A DNA stretch of 64,000 bases from Alphaproteobacteria bacterium (GTDB lineage Bacteria > Pseudomonadota > Alphaproteobacteria > Micavibrionales > Micavibrionaceae): contig JAGRKE010000020.1 in the NCBI GenBank assembly GCA_020442385.1, positions 28,695 through 92,694 on the forward strand, in the 5' to 3' direction. The notes beneath the pieces were generated by a model, which was not told the DNA's origin, made no database searches, and saw nothing but the letters and a program-made list of their open reading frames with translations. Below are positions 39,071 to 48,298 of the stretch, piece by piece. A program made the position numbers and the translations under genes. Positions within the stretch are counted from its first letter, which is position 1. Each line of letters starts with the position of its first letter.

Positions 39071-40333
39071 ATGGATAGCCATGACACTCCACAGCACGAG
39101 ATAGATCAGAAAAACGCCGATAACAACGCCTATTCCGGCAACTCTGCTTATGCCCAAAATAAGCGGTGGCTGAGCAACGGCAGCCGAAATGCATCCTACA
39201 GCAATAATATGAGCAGCGACGAACGTGAAGAGCGCAAGAGATACCACCAGAAACAGGGACATATCTCCGCTTATATTCATTTGCATCTGGAAGGGCTGCG
39301 TCAGGATATTGAGCGCCTTGAGAAAGAAGCCGCCGAATATGCCGCCCGTGCGCGCGAATTAGGCCTGGAAATTGAAGAAAACACCGCCAGCATTCATGTC
39401 TTCAAAGGCGTGAAAGAAACCCTGTCAAAATATGGAGAAGACGCGACTTACGCAGACTTCCTGAAGGATAAATACGGCGATAAAGTCTTCACAACCGAGT
39501 CAGGCAATGCCTGGGAAGCGATGCAAACACCCTTGCGCGATGACGAAGGCAATATGGTTTACAGCGACAGCCACGGAGAACTTTACCGCCTGCAGCTTGA
39601 TGAAAACGGAGCTCCCGTTATCAACGAAGAGACTGGCGCGCCCGTGCGTGTTTATTACACAGATGCGAATGAAATTGCCGATTTAATGGCCCGCGCCTTT
39701 GATGAAGAAAGCCCAGAAGCTTTCGCCCAATATACAGCCAAGGGACAAGACCCCACCAATAATCGCTTCAAAGAATTTGTTGCGATTGAAACCAAAAACG
39801 GTGAAGAAACACCCATGCCCGGCGCGGCCGTTACCATTTATATGGAAGAAGAAGCCACGCTTGGAGATATTGATAAAATCTGTGATGCCAATATCTGCAT
39901 CTTAGAAGATGAAAACGAAATTGCAGCGCAGGAAAAGCTCTATGTTGAAGCCAAAGAAGCCGAAACCCTGGAAAAAGCGGCGCAAAAGCGTCAAGACTTG
40001 CTAGAGGAATATCAAAAGCGCGAGACTGACGGCACATTAACGGAAGAAGACAAGCGCGATTACGCAGCTTTGAAAGAGGAGCTGAAACGAGAGGGCTACT
40101 CAAACGAAAGCGCCGCCGATCCTTATTGTGACGATGGCACATGCAACCTTAAAAGCTCAGAGGGTAACGCGCCAAAAATCAGCGTTAACCCGGATGAAAA
40201 CGAATTTTCACTTAAAGAGGACGCCTTTGCCAAGGCCGCCAGCGGCATTGATACCGGCCTGCCGGAAAACACGCAAACACCGCCCGTTATAGAACCAACG
40301 CAAAAACTCGCCGCCTTTAACATCGACAATTAA
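39071..40333 (+). CDS. Coiled-coil protein of the hydrolase cluster
   Basis: 420-aa, highly charged protein of unknown function, without a signal peptide. A coiled coil at about 75-110 (GLRQDIERLEKEAAEYAARA), a middle globular part with NMVYSDSHGELYRLQLDENG, a second coiled region at about 290-345, and a Cys pair segment YCDDGTCNL. The part around residue 160 resembles the VV-x-GxYYI-NG module of the next two proteins. First gene of a six-gene plus-strand cluster. Confidence 0.6.
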   Translation: MDSHDTPQHEIDQKNADNNAYSGNSAYAQNKRWLSNGSRNASYSNNMSSDEREERKRYHQKQGHISAYIHLHLEGLRQDIERLEKEAAEYAARARELGLEIEENTASIHVFKGVKETLSKYGEDATYADFLKDKYGDKVFTTESGNAWEAMQTPLRDDEGNMVYSDSHGELYRLQLDENGAPVINEETGAPVRVYYTDANEIADLMARAFDEESPEAFAQYTAKGQDPTNNRFKEFVAIETKNGEETPMPGAAVTIYMEEEATLGDIDKICDANICILEDENEIAAQEKLYVEAKEAETLEKAAQKRQDLLEEYQKRETDGTLTEEDKRDYAALKEELKREGYSNESAADPYCDDGTCNLKSSEGNAPKISVNPDENEFSLKEDAFAKAASGIDTGLPENTQTPPVIEPTQKLAAFNIDN

Positions 40334-40371
40334 TAACGCCATGAAACAGCATAATTTTTACCGCCCGAATT

Positions 40372-40401
40372 TTGACGATCACAGGGCGCTTGATGTATAC
40401 T
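40372..40401 (+). promoter_or_regulatory. Promoter of the gene at 40466
   Basis: TTGACG (40372-40377), 18-bp spacer ending ATG, TATACT (40396-40401). Same architecture as the promoter at 44920. Confidence 0.65.
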
Positions 40402-40465
40402 TTAAGGCAAGTGTGAAGAAAGGCGAAAAGCCTTCAACAAACTGGGTAATAGAAAGGGTGGACCG

Positions 40466-41578
40466 ATGATGATCGTCCAACCAGCCATCAATAACTCCGA
40501 ACTGTCGCGCACGCAGCAGCAAGAGCTGGGTGCGGTTTTAGGCACATCAAAACCCAAAACCCAATTTCAAATCGAGAATGAAAATTTGCTGGCCATAGCC
40601 AGCGGCGCGAATGTCGCGCAAACCGGCATTATCGGCGCAGACAAGGCCGAAAAAGAGCGCGAAAATGCCCGCCGCCGCGAGGGTGAGGCCGCGCGCGCAA
40701 CCTTTGATGCGCTGGGACATCTCTATGCGGAGCTGGAAAAGCTCAATGAGGATATCAAGGCCGCGGAAGAAGAGTATGAACTAGCGCTCAAGAAAGAGAT
40801 GGACCAACTCGCCATTACGCAACAAGAAGGATTCGACCTGTTTGAAACTTTGGACGAGCTTAAAGCGGTTGCTTCAGAGCTTGAGAATGCGGGCTATATA
40901 ATGGTTTCAGACATACAAGGCGACAAGCACGTCGTGTTCCAAGGGACAGATGGCGGGTATTATATCCATGAGAACGGACAATCCGTTCCCGTAACCGACG
41001 ATGCGCAGCTGGCCGCAATTGAAGCTCAATTGGGTATGGAAGGCAAGCATCTGGCCAACCCGGACGAGATTCAAAGCAACGCATTGATCGTCAAGCAACA
41101 AGCTTTGTACAAGCAGCTTGATATGCATGAAGATAATAGCTTCGCTTCTGATGCACAACAGCAAGTACTTGGAAAAGAAACAGACAAAGCCGAAGGTAAG
41201 GTCAATGGCTTGAAAGACGAAAGAACCGTCCTGAAAAGCAAAATCGCCGTGCAGGAAGAGTTGCAGGACAAAGACAGCGAGAATGAAGAAATTAACGATA
41301 TCGGCGCGCCCAAGCCCGATGAAGACATGATGTTGTTCGCCGAGCGCAAATCCGAAATCGGGGCCATTATTGATTATAACGGCGGCACAATTTCCGATTA
41401 TGAATTAGAGAACATCCTGCGCGAATACGGCATTAATCCGGCAAAGTTGGAAACTATTAAGCAAAATCTGAGCGATAGCTACGGCTTTGAGCTGGAAAAC
41501 ATGCAGCGCAAGGAAATCGCCCTTGAAAACACACCCGCTATTACGCCTTCGCCTTCTATGAACACACCCCTCTCATAA
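40466..41578 (+). CDS. Coiled-coil protein of the hydrolase cluster
   Basis: 370-aa soluble protein of unknown function. A coiled coil at roughly 75-115 (HLYAELEKLNEDIKAAEEEY), then a small module GYIMVSDIQGDKHVVFQGTD ending GGYYIHENG that is recognisable in the following gene, then a second long coiled region (KVNGLKDERTVLKSKIAVQE). No signal peptide and no catalytic motif. Preceded by a strong promoter and GGGTGG before the ATG. Confidence 0.6.
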   Translation: MMIVQPAINNSELSRTQQQELGAVLGTSKPKTQFQIENENLLAIASGANVAQTGIIGADKAEKERENARRREGEAARATFDALGHLYAELEKLNEDIKAAEEEYELALKKEMDQLAITQQEGFDLFETLDELKAVASELENAGYIMVSDIQGDKHVVFQGTDGGYYIHENGQSVPVTDDAQLAAIEAQLGMEGKHLANPDEIQSNALIVKQQALYKQLDMHEDNSFASDAQQQVLGKETDKAEGKVNGLKDERTVLKSKIAVQEELQDKDSENEEINDIGAPKPDEDMMLFAERKSEIGAIIDYNGGTISDYELENILREYGINPAKLETIKQNLSDSYGFELENMQRKEIALENTPAITPSPSMNTPLS

Positions 41579-41652
41579 TTTCCCGCCCGCCTGAAATAGT
41601 TAACAAAAGGTTAACAACCCATTGAAAATAAACGAAAAAATCCTTCATAAAT

Positions 41653-41681
41653 TTGACCCAAGGCTCAAAAAAGCGTATACT
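41653..41681 (+). promoter_or_regulatory. Promoter of the operon at 41763
   Basis: TTGACC (41653-41658), 17-bp spacer, TATACT (41676-41681), about 80 bp before the ATG. Confidence 0.65.
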
Positions 41682-41762
41682 GGGGCTAACGAAATAAAGA
41701 CTTAAGAAAAAACGAATAATAATAACGGCTTAAAAACAGCCAACAAAATTGAGGGTGTAGTA

Positions 41763-42242
41763 ATGACGAATGATTCTGTTACAGGATCAATGGGCGGTGA
41801 TTTTAAAAGCGCTTCAGCGCGCGCTTTTGAGTCCTCTGACGCACACCTTCCTGATTACATCATGACAATTTCTGCGCCCGAATATGGCGACAAGCCGAAG
41901 GTTGTCTATTGCGAAAACGGATCGGATTATTACATCAAAAACGGCGCTGAGCAGGTGAAGATTGATTACGACGTGATCGCCTCCGACCTTGGCGAAAAGA
42001 ACGTGGTTAAATTACCAGTTAGCTTTAATGATCCCGATTTTGCCCATCAAACACAAATGCAAAAGATCGCTCTAGCCTATGAAAGCGGTTCTACGAGCGA
42101 GCTGAGCCAGGCTATAAGAGAATTCTCCGGCACGACACAGACACCAAGCGTGGCCTTTGCCGAAGCGAGCATGAGCACGACCACAGATCACGAAATCTCC
42201 TACGAGCACAGCCATAGCGGCCCGGATCATGAGGTGTCTTAA
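41763..42242 (+). CDS. Small protein upstream of the lysozyme/M23 gene
   Basis: 159-aa protein of unknown function. Residues 30-70 (DYIMTISAPEYGDKPKVVYC, then SDYYIKNGAEQVKI) match the module in the 40466 protein: YIM, GDK, VV, YYI and NG in the same order. The C terminus is Thr/Ser/His-rich. Two bases separate it from the hydrolase gene, so it may be a chaperone, adaptor or immunity partner; that is inference from coupling only. Confidence 0.6.
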   Translation: MTNDSVTGSMGGDFKSASARAFESSDAHLPDYIMTISAPEYGDKPKVVYCENGSDYYIKNGAEQVKIDYDVIASDLGEKNVVKLPVSFNDPDFAHQTQMQKIALAYESGSTSELSQAIREFSGTTQTPSVAFAEASMSTTTDHEISYEHSHSGPDHEVS

Positions 42243-42244
42243 AG

Positions 42245-43834
42245 ATGGCTGAAACCGAGAACAAGAAAAAGAAAGAGCTGAAGGAAGATGATATCTTCCG
42301 CGCGCCGCTGGATGCGTCTTTTTATGAGACCGATCAAGCCTGGTACAGAGATGCCTTTGACTGGATCGGAAAGTTATTCAACCTGATTACGCTGGCCTTC
42401 ACCGACAAAGAAGGCGATGAGTTTGATCGCTACGGTAAGGCGATCGGCTTTTTCTCTGATGAGCCTAATACGCCATGGTCGGGCGCCAATCCGGGCGACA
42501 GCGTTTTTGTCGAAAGCCTTGGCCGGTATATGAGCGTGCCCTTCCCCGAAAACACAAAAACAGGCACGGGATATGACTACGGCAATTTCAGCGGCACATT
42601 CTATGAATATGGCTTGAATGCTTCTGTGAGCCGGGTTCTGAATTTCATCGGCGATATCGAGGCCAACGGTAATTACGAAGCCATGTATCCAAACACGACG
42701 CTGGACGGCGCAACAAACCAAACATTGCAATGGGTGCTGGACAATAAAGGCGGCGCGGTCGGTAAATATCAGTTTACAGGCGTGAAGCTGAAAGAAGTGG
42801 CGCAGGAGCTGGGTTATGATTTAAACACAACCCTCTTCAGCCCACAGGTGCAAGACACGATGGCGCTGCATGTTTTGAAAACCGATTGCGGATTAGATCA
42901 GCTTCTGATCGGCAAGAAAAGTGCCGAAGAATTCGCCAATGAACTTGCAAAAATTTGGTCGTCTGTTCCCATGAGCAACGGCAAGAGCCGTTATGAAAGC
43001 GCAACCAATACGGCCCTGACAACCCGCAGCGCCGTGATAGACATGGCCAATGATGCCAAGGCAGTTTATAACGATATTGTCAGAAATTCGAAATTTGAAC
43101 TGCCTTTTGGCGGCAAAGCGATCAGCAGCAACTGGGGTATACGTAAAGACCCGCATGGCAGTGGCGGCACCGATTTCCATGAAGGTATGGATTTCGCCGT
43201 AAGCTATAAAGATGTGCAATCGGTTTGTAACGGCCGCGTTGTCTATTCCGGCACCTCAACGGGCTATGGTAACATAGTGATCGTGCAGGCGATTCCCGAA
43301 ACCGGCGTTTATTTCCTCTATGGCCATCTGGACACAATGTCTGTCAAAGAAGGCGCGCTGGTGAATCGCGGGCAAAAACTTGGCGTTTCCGGTGAGACAG
43401 GTAATGCCACAGGCCGGGTCGTGCATTTTGAGGCCCTTGTTGACGGTGTCGCGGTTGACCCGCAAAAGGCCGCCAATCAGGATTTATCCAATCCGAAAAT
43501 TCGCGAAGCGCTGAAAAAAGATGCCTATGAGCGCGCGAATGGCAATGACCCGAAATCAAAGGTATTTGAAGTGCGCGTTAAACCGCAATACAAAGCCAAA
43601 GGCCCGTTTCTGGGTGCATCGCTGGATGACAAGGAAACGCGCGCGCTGGACAAGCAAGAGAATATCACCGAGAGCTTCAATGATGCAAAAGGCCAGCGCG
43701 TTGCCTATGAAGCGCCCGAAGCCGAGAGCAAATCAAAGCGCGATCTGTTCCGCGAAAATATGCCCGGCGATCCTGACAAGACGGTTGAGACCCCCGGTCT
43801 TGATAAAACGCTCAACACCACGCACAACGTTTAA
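42245..43834 (+). CDS. Two-domain peptidoglycan hydrolase: lysozyme-like plus M23 LytM-type
   Basis: 529 aa, no signal peptide. Residues 125-260 resemble phage-type muramidases (FIGDIEANGNYE with candidate Glu139, then GAVGKYQF). Residues 285-410 are an M23 metallopeptidase domain: FHEGMD with zinc ligands His312 and Asp316, YGHLD with His361, and VVHFE with His394. The usual HLHFE motif has two histidines; here the first is Val392, so the catalytic histidine equivalent to LytM His291 is absent. The C-terminal 120 residues are charged and disordered-looking. A cleaver of cell-wall glycans, with the peptidase half possibly inactive, is the likeliest reading. Confidence 0.8.
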   Translation: MAETENKKKKELKEDDIFRAPLDASFYETDQAWYRDAFDWIGKLFNLITLAFTDKEGDEFDRYGKAIGFFSDEPNTPWSGANPGDSVFVESLGRYMSVPFPENTKTGTGYDYGNFSGTFYEYGLNASVSRVLNFIGDIEANGNYEAMYPNTTLDGATNQTLQWVLDNKGGAVGKYQFTGVKLKEVAQELGYDLNTTLFSPQVQDTMALHVLKTDCGLDQLLIGKKSAEEFANELAKIWSSVPMSNGKSRYESATNTALTTRSAVIDMANDAKAVYNDIVRNSKFELPFGGKAISSNWGIRKDPHGSGGTDFHEGMDFAVSYKDVQSVCNGRVVYSGTSTGYGNIVIVQAIPETGVYFLYGHLDTMSVKEGALVNRGQKLGVSGETGNATGRVVHFEALVDGVAVDPQKAANQDLSNPKIREALKKDAYERANGNDPKSKVFEVRVKPQYKAKGPFLGASLDDKETRALDKQENITESFNDAKGQRVAYEAPEAESKSKRDLFRENMPGDPDKTVETPGLDKTLNTTHNV

Positions 43835-43992
43835 GATCAAATTTTTCCTTAAATTTGAATGTATTTTTAGCGGTTTCTTTACTTCGCTGATGCACAATGA
43901 AGACGTAGCCTTAAGAAATAAGGAATAGCGCCATCTAAGCCGCGCTCGCTCGCGGCCCTATAGAACATACAAAAGTGCGCTTTAACAAATGC

Positions 43993-44916
43993 ATGACCAA
44001 AACATTTAGACATTTTGCCGTTTCCACGGCCCTGCTGCTCGGCGTGCTTGACCTGTCCGGCCACGCGCAGGCCAAAGCCATCCAGAGCTTCGGCCCGTTT
44101 TTGCAGCCGGAAAAAGCTCTGCCCACTTTGTGCGCCCATGACGATAGCGCACAAGGATCGCTACATCTTCAATCACCAGATCACAGCCGGCTGGAACTCG
44201 CGCGGGCGTACCGCGTTTATCTGGAGACCAAGGGTCAGGACGGCGCGGCGGTGAACGCGATTTACAAGGCCAGCTTGCAAAGCGGTGTTGATTTTGAATT
44301 GCTGCTGCTCAAGGCAATCATGGAAAGTGACCTGGGCCAATTCACCGAAGCCAGCGGCAGCTCGGCGCGCGGGCTGTTTCAATATATTGAGCCGACATGG
44401 CTCGCGCTTATGAAACGCTACGGCGCGGAGCTGGGTTACGCGCATTACGCCGAGGCGATCAGCTATGCGCGCGGCAGCGCCCTGCCCCATGTGAAAAACA
44501 AGAACAAATATCTCAAGGCTGAAATTCTCGCCCTGCGCTATGATGATGATCTCTCAGCGATGATGAAGGCGCTTCAGATCAAGGAAGAGACCGCGATGCT
44601 GCGTCAGATGAAGGGCGCGCCCGTCAATGCGACCGATCATTATATTTCGCATATGCTCGGCCTGCCGCTGGCCAAAGAGCTGTATGAGCTGCGCAGGCGC
44701 GGTTCGGTTTTTGCCGTGGCGCGGCTGGGCAATCCGCAAATGCGCGAGGCGGCAAAACTCAACCGCCCCTTCTTTTATCAAGGCAGAAATGCCCTGACCG
44801 CCGCCGATGTCTATAAAAAGTTTGAAGCGCGTGTAAACCGCGAATTCAAAAACATATATAGCATTGAAAATAAAGGGAAAAATGCCATTTGCACCGCCGC
44901 AAAAATGGCCCTCTGA
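43993..44916 (+). CDS. Secreted lytic transglycosylase (SLT domain)
   Basis: 307-aa protein with a signal peptide (cleavage after AQA near residue 27), then an SLT/goose-lysozyme-like domain with catalytic Glu111 in LLKAIMESDLGQF and the companion motif SSARGLFQYIEPTW. It cleaves glycan strands to 1,6-anhydro-muropeptides in the periplasm. ATG 43993 is preferred over GTG 43975 because the signal peptide then starts MTKTFRHF. Unlike the other hydrolases of the cluster it is clearly Sec-exported. Confidence 0.82.
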   Translation: MTKTFRHFAVSTALLLGVLDLSGHAQAKAIQSFGPFLQPEKALPTLCAHDDSAQGSLHLQSPDHSRLELARAYRVYLETKGQDGAAVNAIYKASLQSGVDFELLLLKAIMESDLGQFTEASGSSARGLFQYIEPTWLALMKRYGAELGYAHYAEAISYARGSALPHVKNKNKYLKAEILALRYDDDLSAMMKALQIKEETAMLRQMKGAPVNATDHYISHMLGLPLAKELYELRRRGSVFAVARLGNPQMREAAKLNRPFFYQGRNALTAADVYKKFEARVNREFKNIYSIENKGKNAICTAAKMAL

Positions 44917-44919
44917 AAT

Positions 44920-44949
44920 TTGACGCCCACCCCGGAATTAATGTATAAT
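44920..44949 (+). promoter_or_regulatory. Promoter of the NlpC/P60 gene
   Basis: TTGACG (44920-44925), 18-bp spacer ending ATG, perfect TATAAT (44944-44949). The -35 starts four bases after the upstream stop. Confidence 0.7.
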
Positions 44950-45007
44950 TTCAGGGTAATAGAAAAAAATATAATAAAATTATAAAAGTAAAAAACAGGG
45001 TGTAAAA

Positions 45008-45838
45008 ATGGCGGACGGAAGCGTTCCAACTCAATTATTTGATGGCAAAGAATATAATTTCTTGCATGTGCTGCTGGCGATGCTCAGCGGCGAAGGCTTG
45101 AATGAACTGTTCAAGGGGCAAGGGAATTTCCTCGAAAGTCTCAGCTCTATTTTCAAGCAGGTCGGTATTGATACATCACCCTTTGAAAATATGTTTAAGC
45201 AGGAAGACTCATCGCTGTCTTCGAATTTCAACAGCAAGGTCGTGAATGTCGACACATCGGACCGCGCGGCGCTGCGCAGCGTTATTTCAGACAGTATTCA
45301 AAACACATCAAAGAGCCTTCATGGAACACGCTATAAGCGCGGTGCCAAAGGTGGCGGCTCAATCGATTGCAGCGGTTTTGTCGCCAAAACCGTGAAGGAT
45401 GTTGTTAAAACCGCCAATTTGGACAATGCCATCGCCGGAAAATTTGTGACGAATTCAGAAGGACAGCTTCTGGCGATGATGAAAAAGGGTGTTCCTATCA
45501 TGCAAGATAATGCCATTCTTCAAAATCTGAAGGCTGGCCTGATCATCACGATGGATACAGGGAAAAAAGGTTGGGATGCGGGGCGCACATACGGCACGGA
45601 CCATGTTGTTGTGACCTACGAAAAAGATGGCGAAATTTACGTAGCACAAAGTTCTGGCGGCAAGGGCGTGAATGATGGCGTGCTGGCGAAAGATTACATC
45701 ACCAAAAAGCTGAATGCAGGCGCGACCCTGCGCGCGGGTGATCTGGTCGATGTGGCGCAAGCCTCAACCAAAGAGATCGCGCCGGAAACGACGCTGGCCA
45801 GCAACCCCGCCCCCGACAACACAATCACAATGATGTAA
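45008..45838 (+). CDS. NlpC/P60-type peptidoglycan endopeptidase
   Basis: 276 aa, no signal peptide. Residues 105-245 form an NlpC/P60-like domain: catalytic Cys121 in GGSIDCSGFVAKTV and His199 in YGTDHVVVTYEKDG. Such enzymes cut peptide cross-links or stems of peptidoglycan. The N-terminal 100 residues are helical and unrelated to known anchors. It ends the plus-strand cluster, ten bases before the convergent mdh stop. Confidence 0.8.
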   Translation: MADGSVPTQLFDGKEYNFLHVLLAMLSGEGLNELFKGQGNFLESLSSIFKQVGIDTSPFENMFKQEDSSLSSNFNSKVVNVDTSDRAALRSVISDSIQNTSKSLHGTRYKRGAKGGGSIDCSGFVAKTVKDVVKTANLDNAIAGKFVTNSEGQLLAMMKKGVPIMQDNAILQNLKAGLIITMDTGKKGWDAGRTYGTDHVVVTYEKDGEIYVAQSSGGKGVNDGVLAKDYITKKLNAGATLRAGDLVDVAQASTKEIAPETTLASNPAPDNTITMM

Positions 45839-45848
45839 GGATCAGGCT

Positions 45849-46844
45849 TTAGGCCGCTTTATCCTGCGCGAAGAGGTGCTCAACCGCCGCACGTTCTTCG
45901 CGTAGCTCCGCATCGGTCGCATCCATGCGCGCGCGGGAGAAGTCATTAATCTCCAGCCCTTGCACGATTTCGTATTTACCGCCGGAGCATGTGCACGGAT
46001 AGCCGTAAATCACGCCCGGTTCAATGCCGTAAGAGCCATCCGATGGCACCGCCATCGAGACCCAATCACCGTCAGCCGTGCCCAGCGCCCAGCTGCGCAT
46101 ATGGTCGATTGCCGCAGACGCCGCAGAGGCCGCAGAGCTCGCTCCACGTGCCTTAATAATCGCCGCGCCGCGCTGCTGCACCAGCGGGATAAAATCGCTC
46201 TCATACCAGCCTTGATCGACTTTCGACAGGGCATCTGCGCCGCCGACGCTTGTGTGATGAATGTCAGGATACTGCGTTGCGCTGTGGTTGCCCCAGATAA
46301 TCATTTTCTGCACATCGGTCGAGTGCGCGCCGGTTTTTTCCGCCAGCTGGGAAATTGCGCGGTTATGGTCCAGACGCACCATCGCGGTAAAGCAGGACGG
46401 ATCCAGATCAGGCGCATTCTGCTGCGCGATCAGAGCGTTTGTGTTGGCCGGATTGCCGACCACCAGAACCTTCACATCGCGCGATGCATGATCATTCAGC
46501 GCCCTGCCTTGCGGGCCGAAAATGCCGCCATTCGCGGTGAGCAGGTCCGAGCGCTCCATCCCTTCTTTACGGGGCATAGAACCAACCAGCAGCGCGTAAT
46601 CAACATCCTTGAAGGCCACATTCGGATCATCCGTCGGCACAACGCCCTGCAATAGCGGGAACGCACAGTCATTCAGCTCCATAATCACGCCCTGAAGCGC
46701 GCCCAGCGCCGGGGTGATTTCCAGCAGATGCAGGATAACGGGCTGATCGGGCCCGAGCATCGCGCCCGAAGCAATACGAAACAGCAATGCATACCCAATT
46801 TGACCCGCGGCGCCTGTGACGGCAACTCTGACTGGAGATTTCAT
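45849..46844 (-). CDS. mdh: Malate dehydrogenase
   Basis: Oxidises malate to oxaloacetate in the TCA cycle. NAD-binding [15 protein letters not shown], substrate-binding [32 protein letters not shown] and catalytic His in [12 protein letters not shown] identify the cytosolic-type MDH family. ATG 46844 gives 331 aa; the frame extends upstream to 46940 but without family features. In many Alphaproteobacteria mdh is directly upstream of sucC; here the hydrolase cluster lies between. Confidence 0.95.
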   Translation of the reverse strand: MKSPVRVAVTGAAGQIGYALLFRIASGAMLGPDQPVILHLLEITPALGALQGVIMELNDCAFPLLQGVVPTDDPNVAFKDVDYALLVGSMPRKEGMERSDLLTANGGIFGPQGRALNDHASRDVKVLVVGNPANTNALIAQQNAPDLDPSCFTAMVRLDHNRAISQLAEKTGAHSTDVQKMIIWGNHSATQYPDIHHTSVGGADALSKVDQGWYESDFIPLVQQRGAAIIKARGASSAASAASAAIDHMRSWALGTADGDWVSMAVPSDGSYGIEPGVIYGYPCTCSGGKYEIVQGLEINDFSRARMDATDAELREERAAVEHLFAQDKAA

Positions 46845-46971
46845 GAGACTAAACCTTTCTTTTGAAAAAATGAATTTCGTAGCCCGCAGTCTAAACCAGT
46901 GACGCAGCGCAATAAACCCCCTTTTTTGTGGTATGCGCACAGCTGTGTGCGAACATTCAAAAGCAGCTAAA

Positions 46972-48222
46972 TTACTTCAGCCCCAAAAAACCCACCTGCC
47001 ATTTGAGCTGATCCTCGGTGAGGGGATAATCTTCCCCGCCCTTGGGATAGAGCAGTTCCTTGGGCTTCACATGACCGATATCTTTTTGCAGGCGCAAAGC
47101 GAGGCGCATCGACAGCCCCGCATGCCAGCACAGCGCCACGATGGATTTGGGCGCGCCGGTGTCAAACACCGCCGCGACCTTTTGTAGATCGGTCTGCCCC
47201 AGATAGGCGATCGCCGCAAAGACAAAATCATTATCGCGCATCGCCAGCGCATCGGAGATTGCATCCTCGCCCAGCATCCCGGCCTCAATTTTTTCGCGCA
47301 GGCGCTGCTCGACCGTTTTTTCGTCTGCCCCCTCTTCCGAAGCATATTCAATGCGGCGGCGGAAGATGGCGGCGATTTCCTCGGTCATTTGCTCGTCAAA
47401 ATCCTCACGCGTCATGAGAATATCGCGCACCGAAGCATCAACAAATTCGGCAAGCTCTTTGACCACCGAGACCGGCAAGCTTTTGCGTCCGGCCATCGGC
47501 TTTTGCCATTCAGGCAGTGTGCGCGCCTTTTGCACGATATAATGCAGCAGGCTCTCGCTGATCTGCGCGCCTTCATTGTCGATCAGCACCGCGCCGCCGG
47601 GCACGTCATCTGTTTCAATCACCGCATCGGAAACAGCCTCGCTGACCATATCACGTCCGGCCACGGCCTCCACCACCCAGCTTGCCGGATGGCTCTTGAG
47701 AATGCCGATTAAATCATCATCAGACAGCGCCGCGCAAAAGCGCAAAATAGGCTCAGAAACCTCGCGCTCCACATCGCGGGCCAGTTGCCCGGCGATTTTG
47801 GGCGGGGTGTGCGCATGGTCCTTCAGCGTACTGGAGAGCGCGACGCGAATCTTGAGCACTTCATCAAGCGCCAGCGTGCCCAGCGCCTGCACGACATAGG
47901 CGTAGAGCTGGCTTTGCTTATCCTGGGACATGCCGGGCAAAAGATCGACCAGCCGCCCGGCCAGCGCCAAACGCACATCCTGGTCGCGGTCAGTCGCCAA
48001 AACGGGGGAGACCTGCACCGGCATTGCGGCATTTTCGGCCACGGCGCGGCGCACCTTCGGATCGGGATCATTTTCGGCGAGATAATAGAGGATTTCTTTG
48101 CTGGTTTGACTATCGCGCGCAAGGGTTAAGCGCTTTTTAGGGCTTCCAGAGCGTGCAATATCTTTTTCACTGCCTTCGCCTGAACGGCCACCCCCGCCAA
48201 ACAGCGTTTTAATCAAATCCAT
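46972..48222 (-). CDS. DUF2336 protein
   Basis: 416-aa protein with HEAT-like repeats in the N-terminal half ([20 protein letters not shown], then [20 protein letters not shown]), typical of the alphaproteobacterial DUF2336 family. No enzymatic motif and no export signal. The function of the family is unknown. Runs in the same direction as zapE and mdh. Confidence 0.8.
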   Translation of the reverse strand: MDLIKTLFGGGGRSGEGSEKDIARSGSPKKRLTLARDSQTSKEILYYLAENDPDPKVRRAVAENAAMPVQVSPVLATDRDQDVRLALAGRLVDLLPGMSQDKQSQLYAYVVQALGTLALDEVLKIRVALSSTLKDHAHTPPKIAGQLARDVEREVSEPILRFCAALSDDDLIGILKSHPASWVVEAVAGRDMVSEAVSDAVIETDDVPGGAVLIDNEGAQISESLLHYIVQKARTLPEWQKPMAGRKSLPVSVVKELAEFVDASVRDILMTREDFDEQMTEEIAAIFRRRIEYASEEGADEKTVEQRLREKIEAGMLGEDAISDALAMRDNDFVFAAIAYLGQTDLQKVAAVFDTGAPKSIVALCWHAGLSMRLALRLQKDIGHVKPKELLYPKGGEDYPLTEDQLKWQVGFLGLK

Positions 48223-48298
48223 ACCCTTTAGGATACAGAAAAGAATTTAAAAATCACTATAGATTTTTATGAAGGACCGGGCGTAGGTGTAGAGGTGG

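Noticed and set aside
43930..43965. Hairpin GCCGCG/CGCGGC before the SLT gene as a terminator.
   Set aside because: The stem is good, but no T run follows on either strand.
48223..48298. Search for a second zapE end beyond the orphan at 48299.
   Set aside because: No similarity found, so host-end duplication is not general to all inserts.
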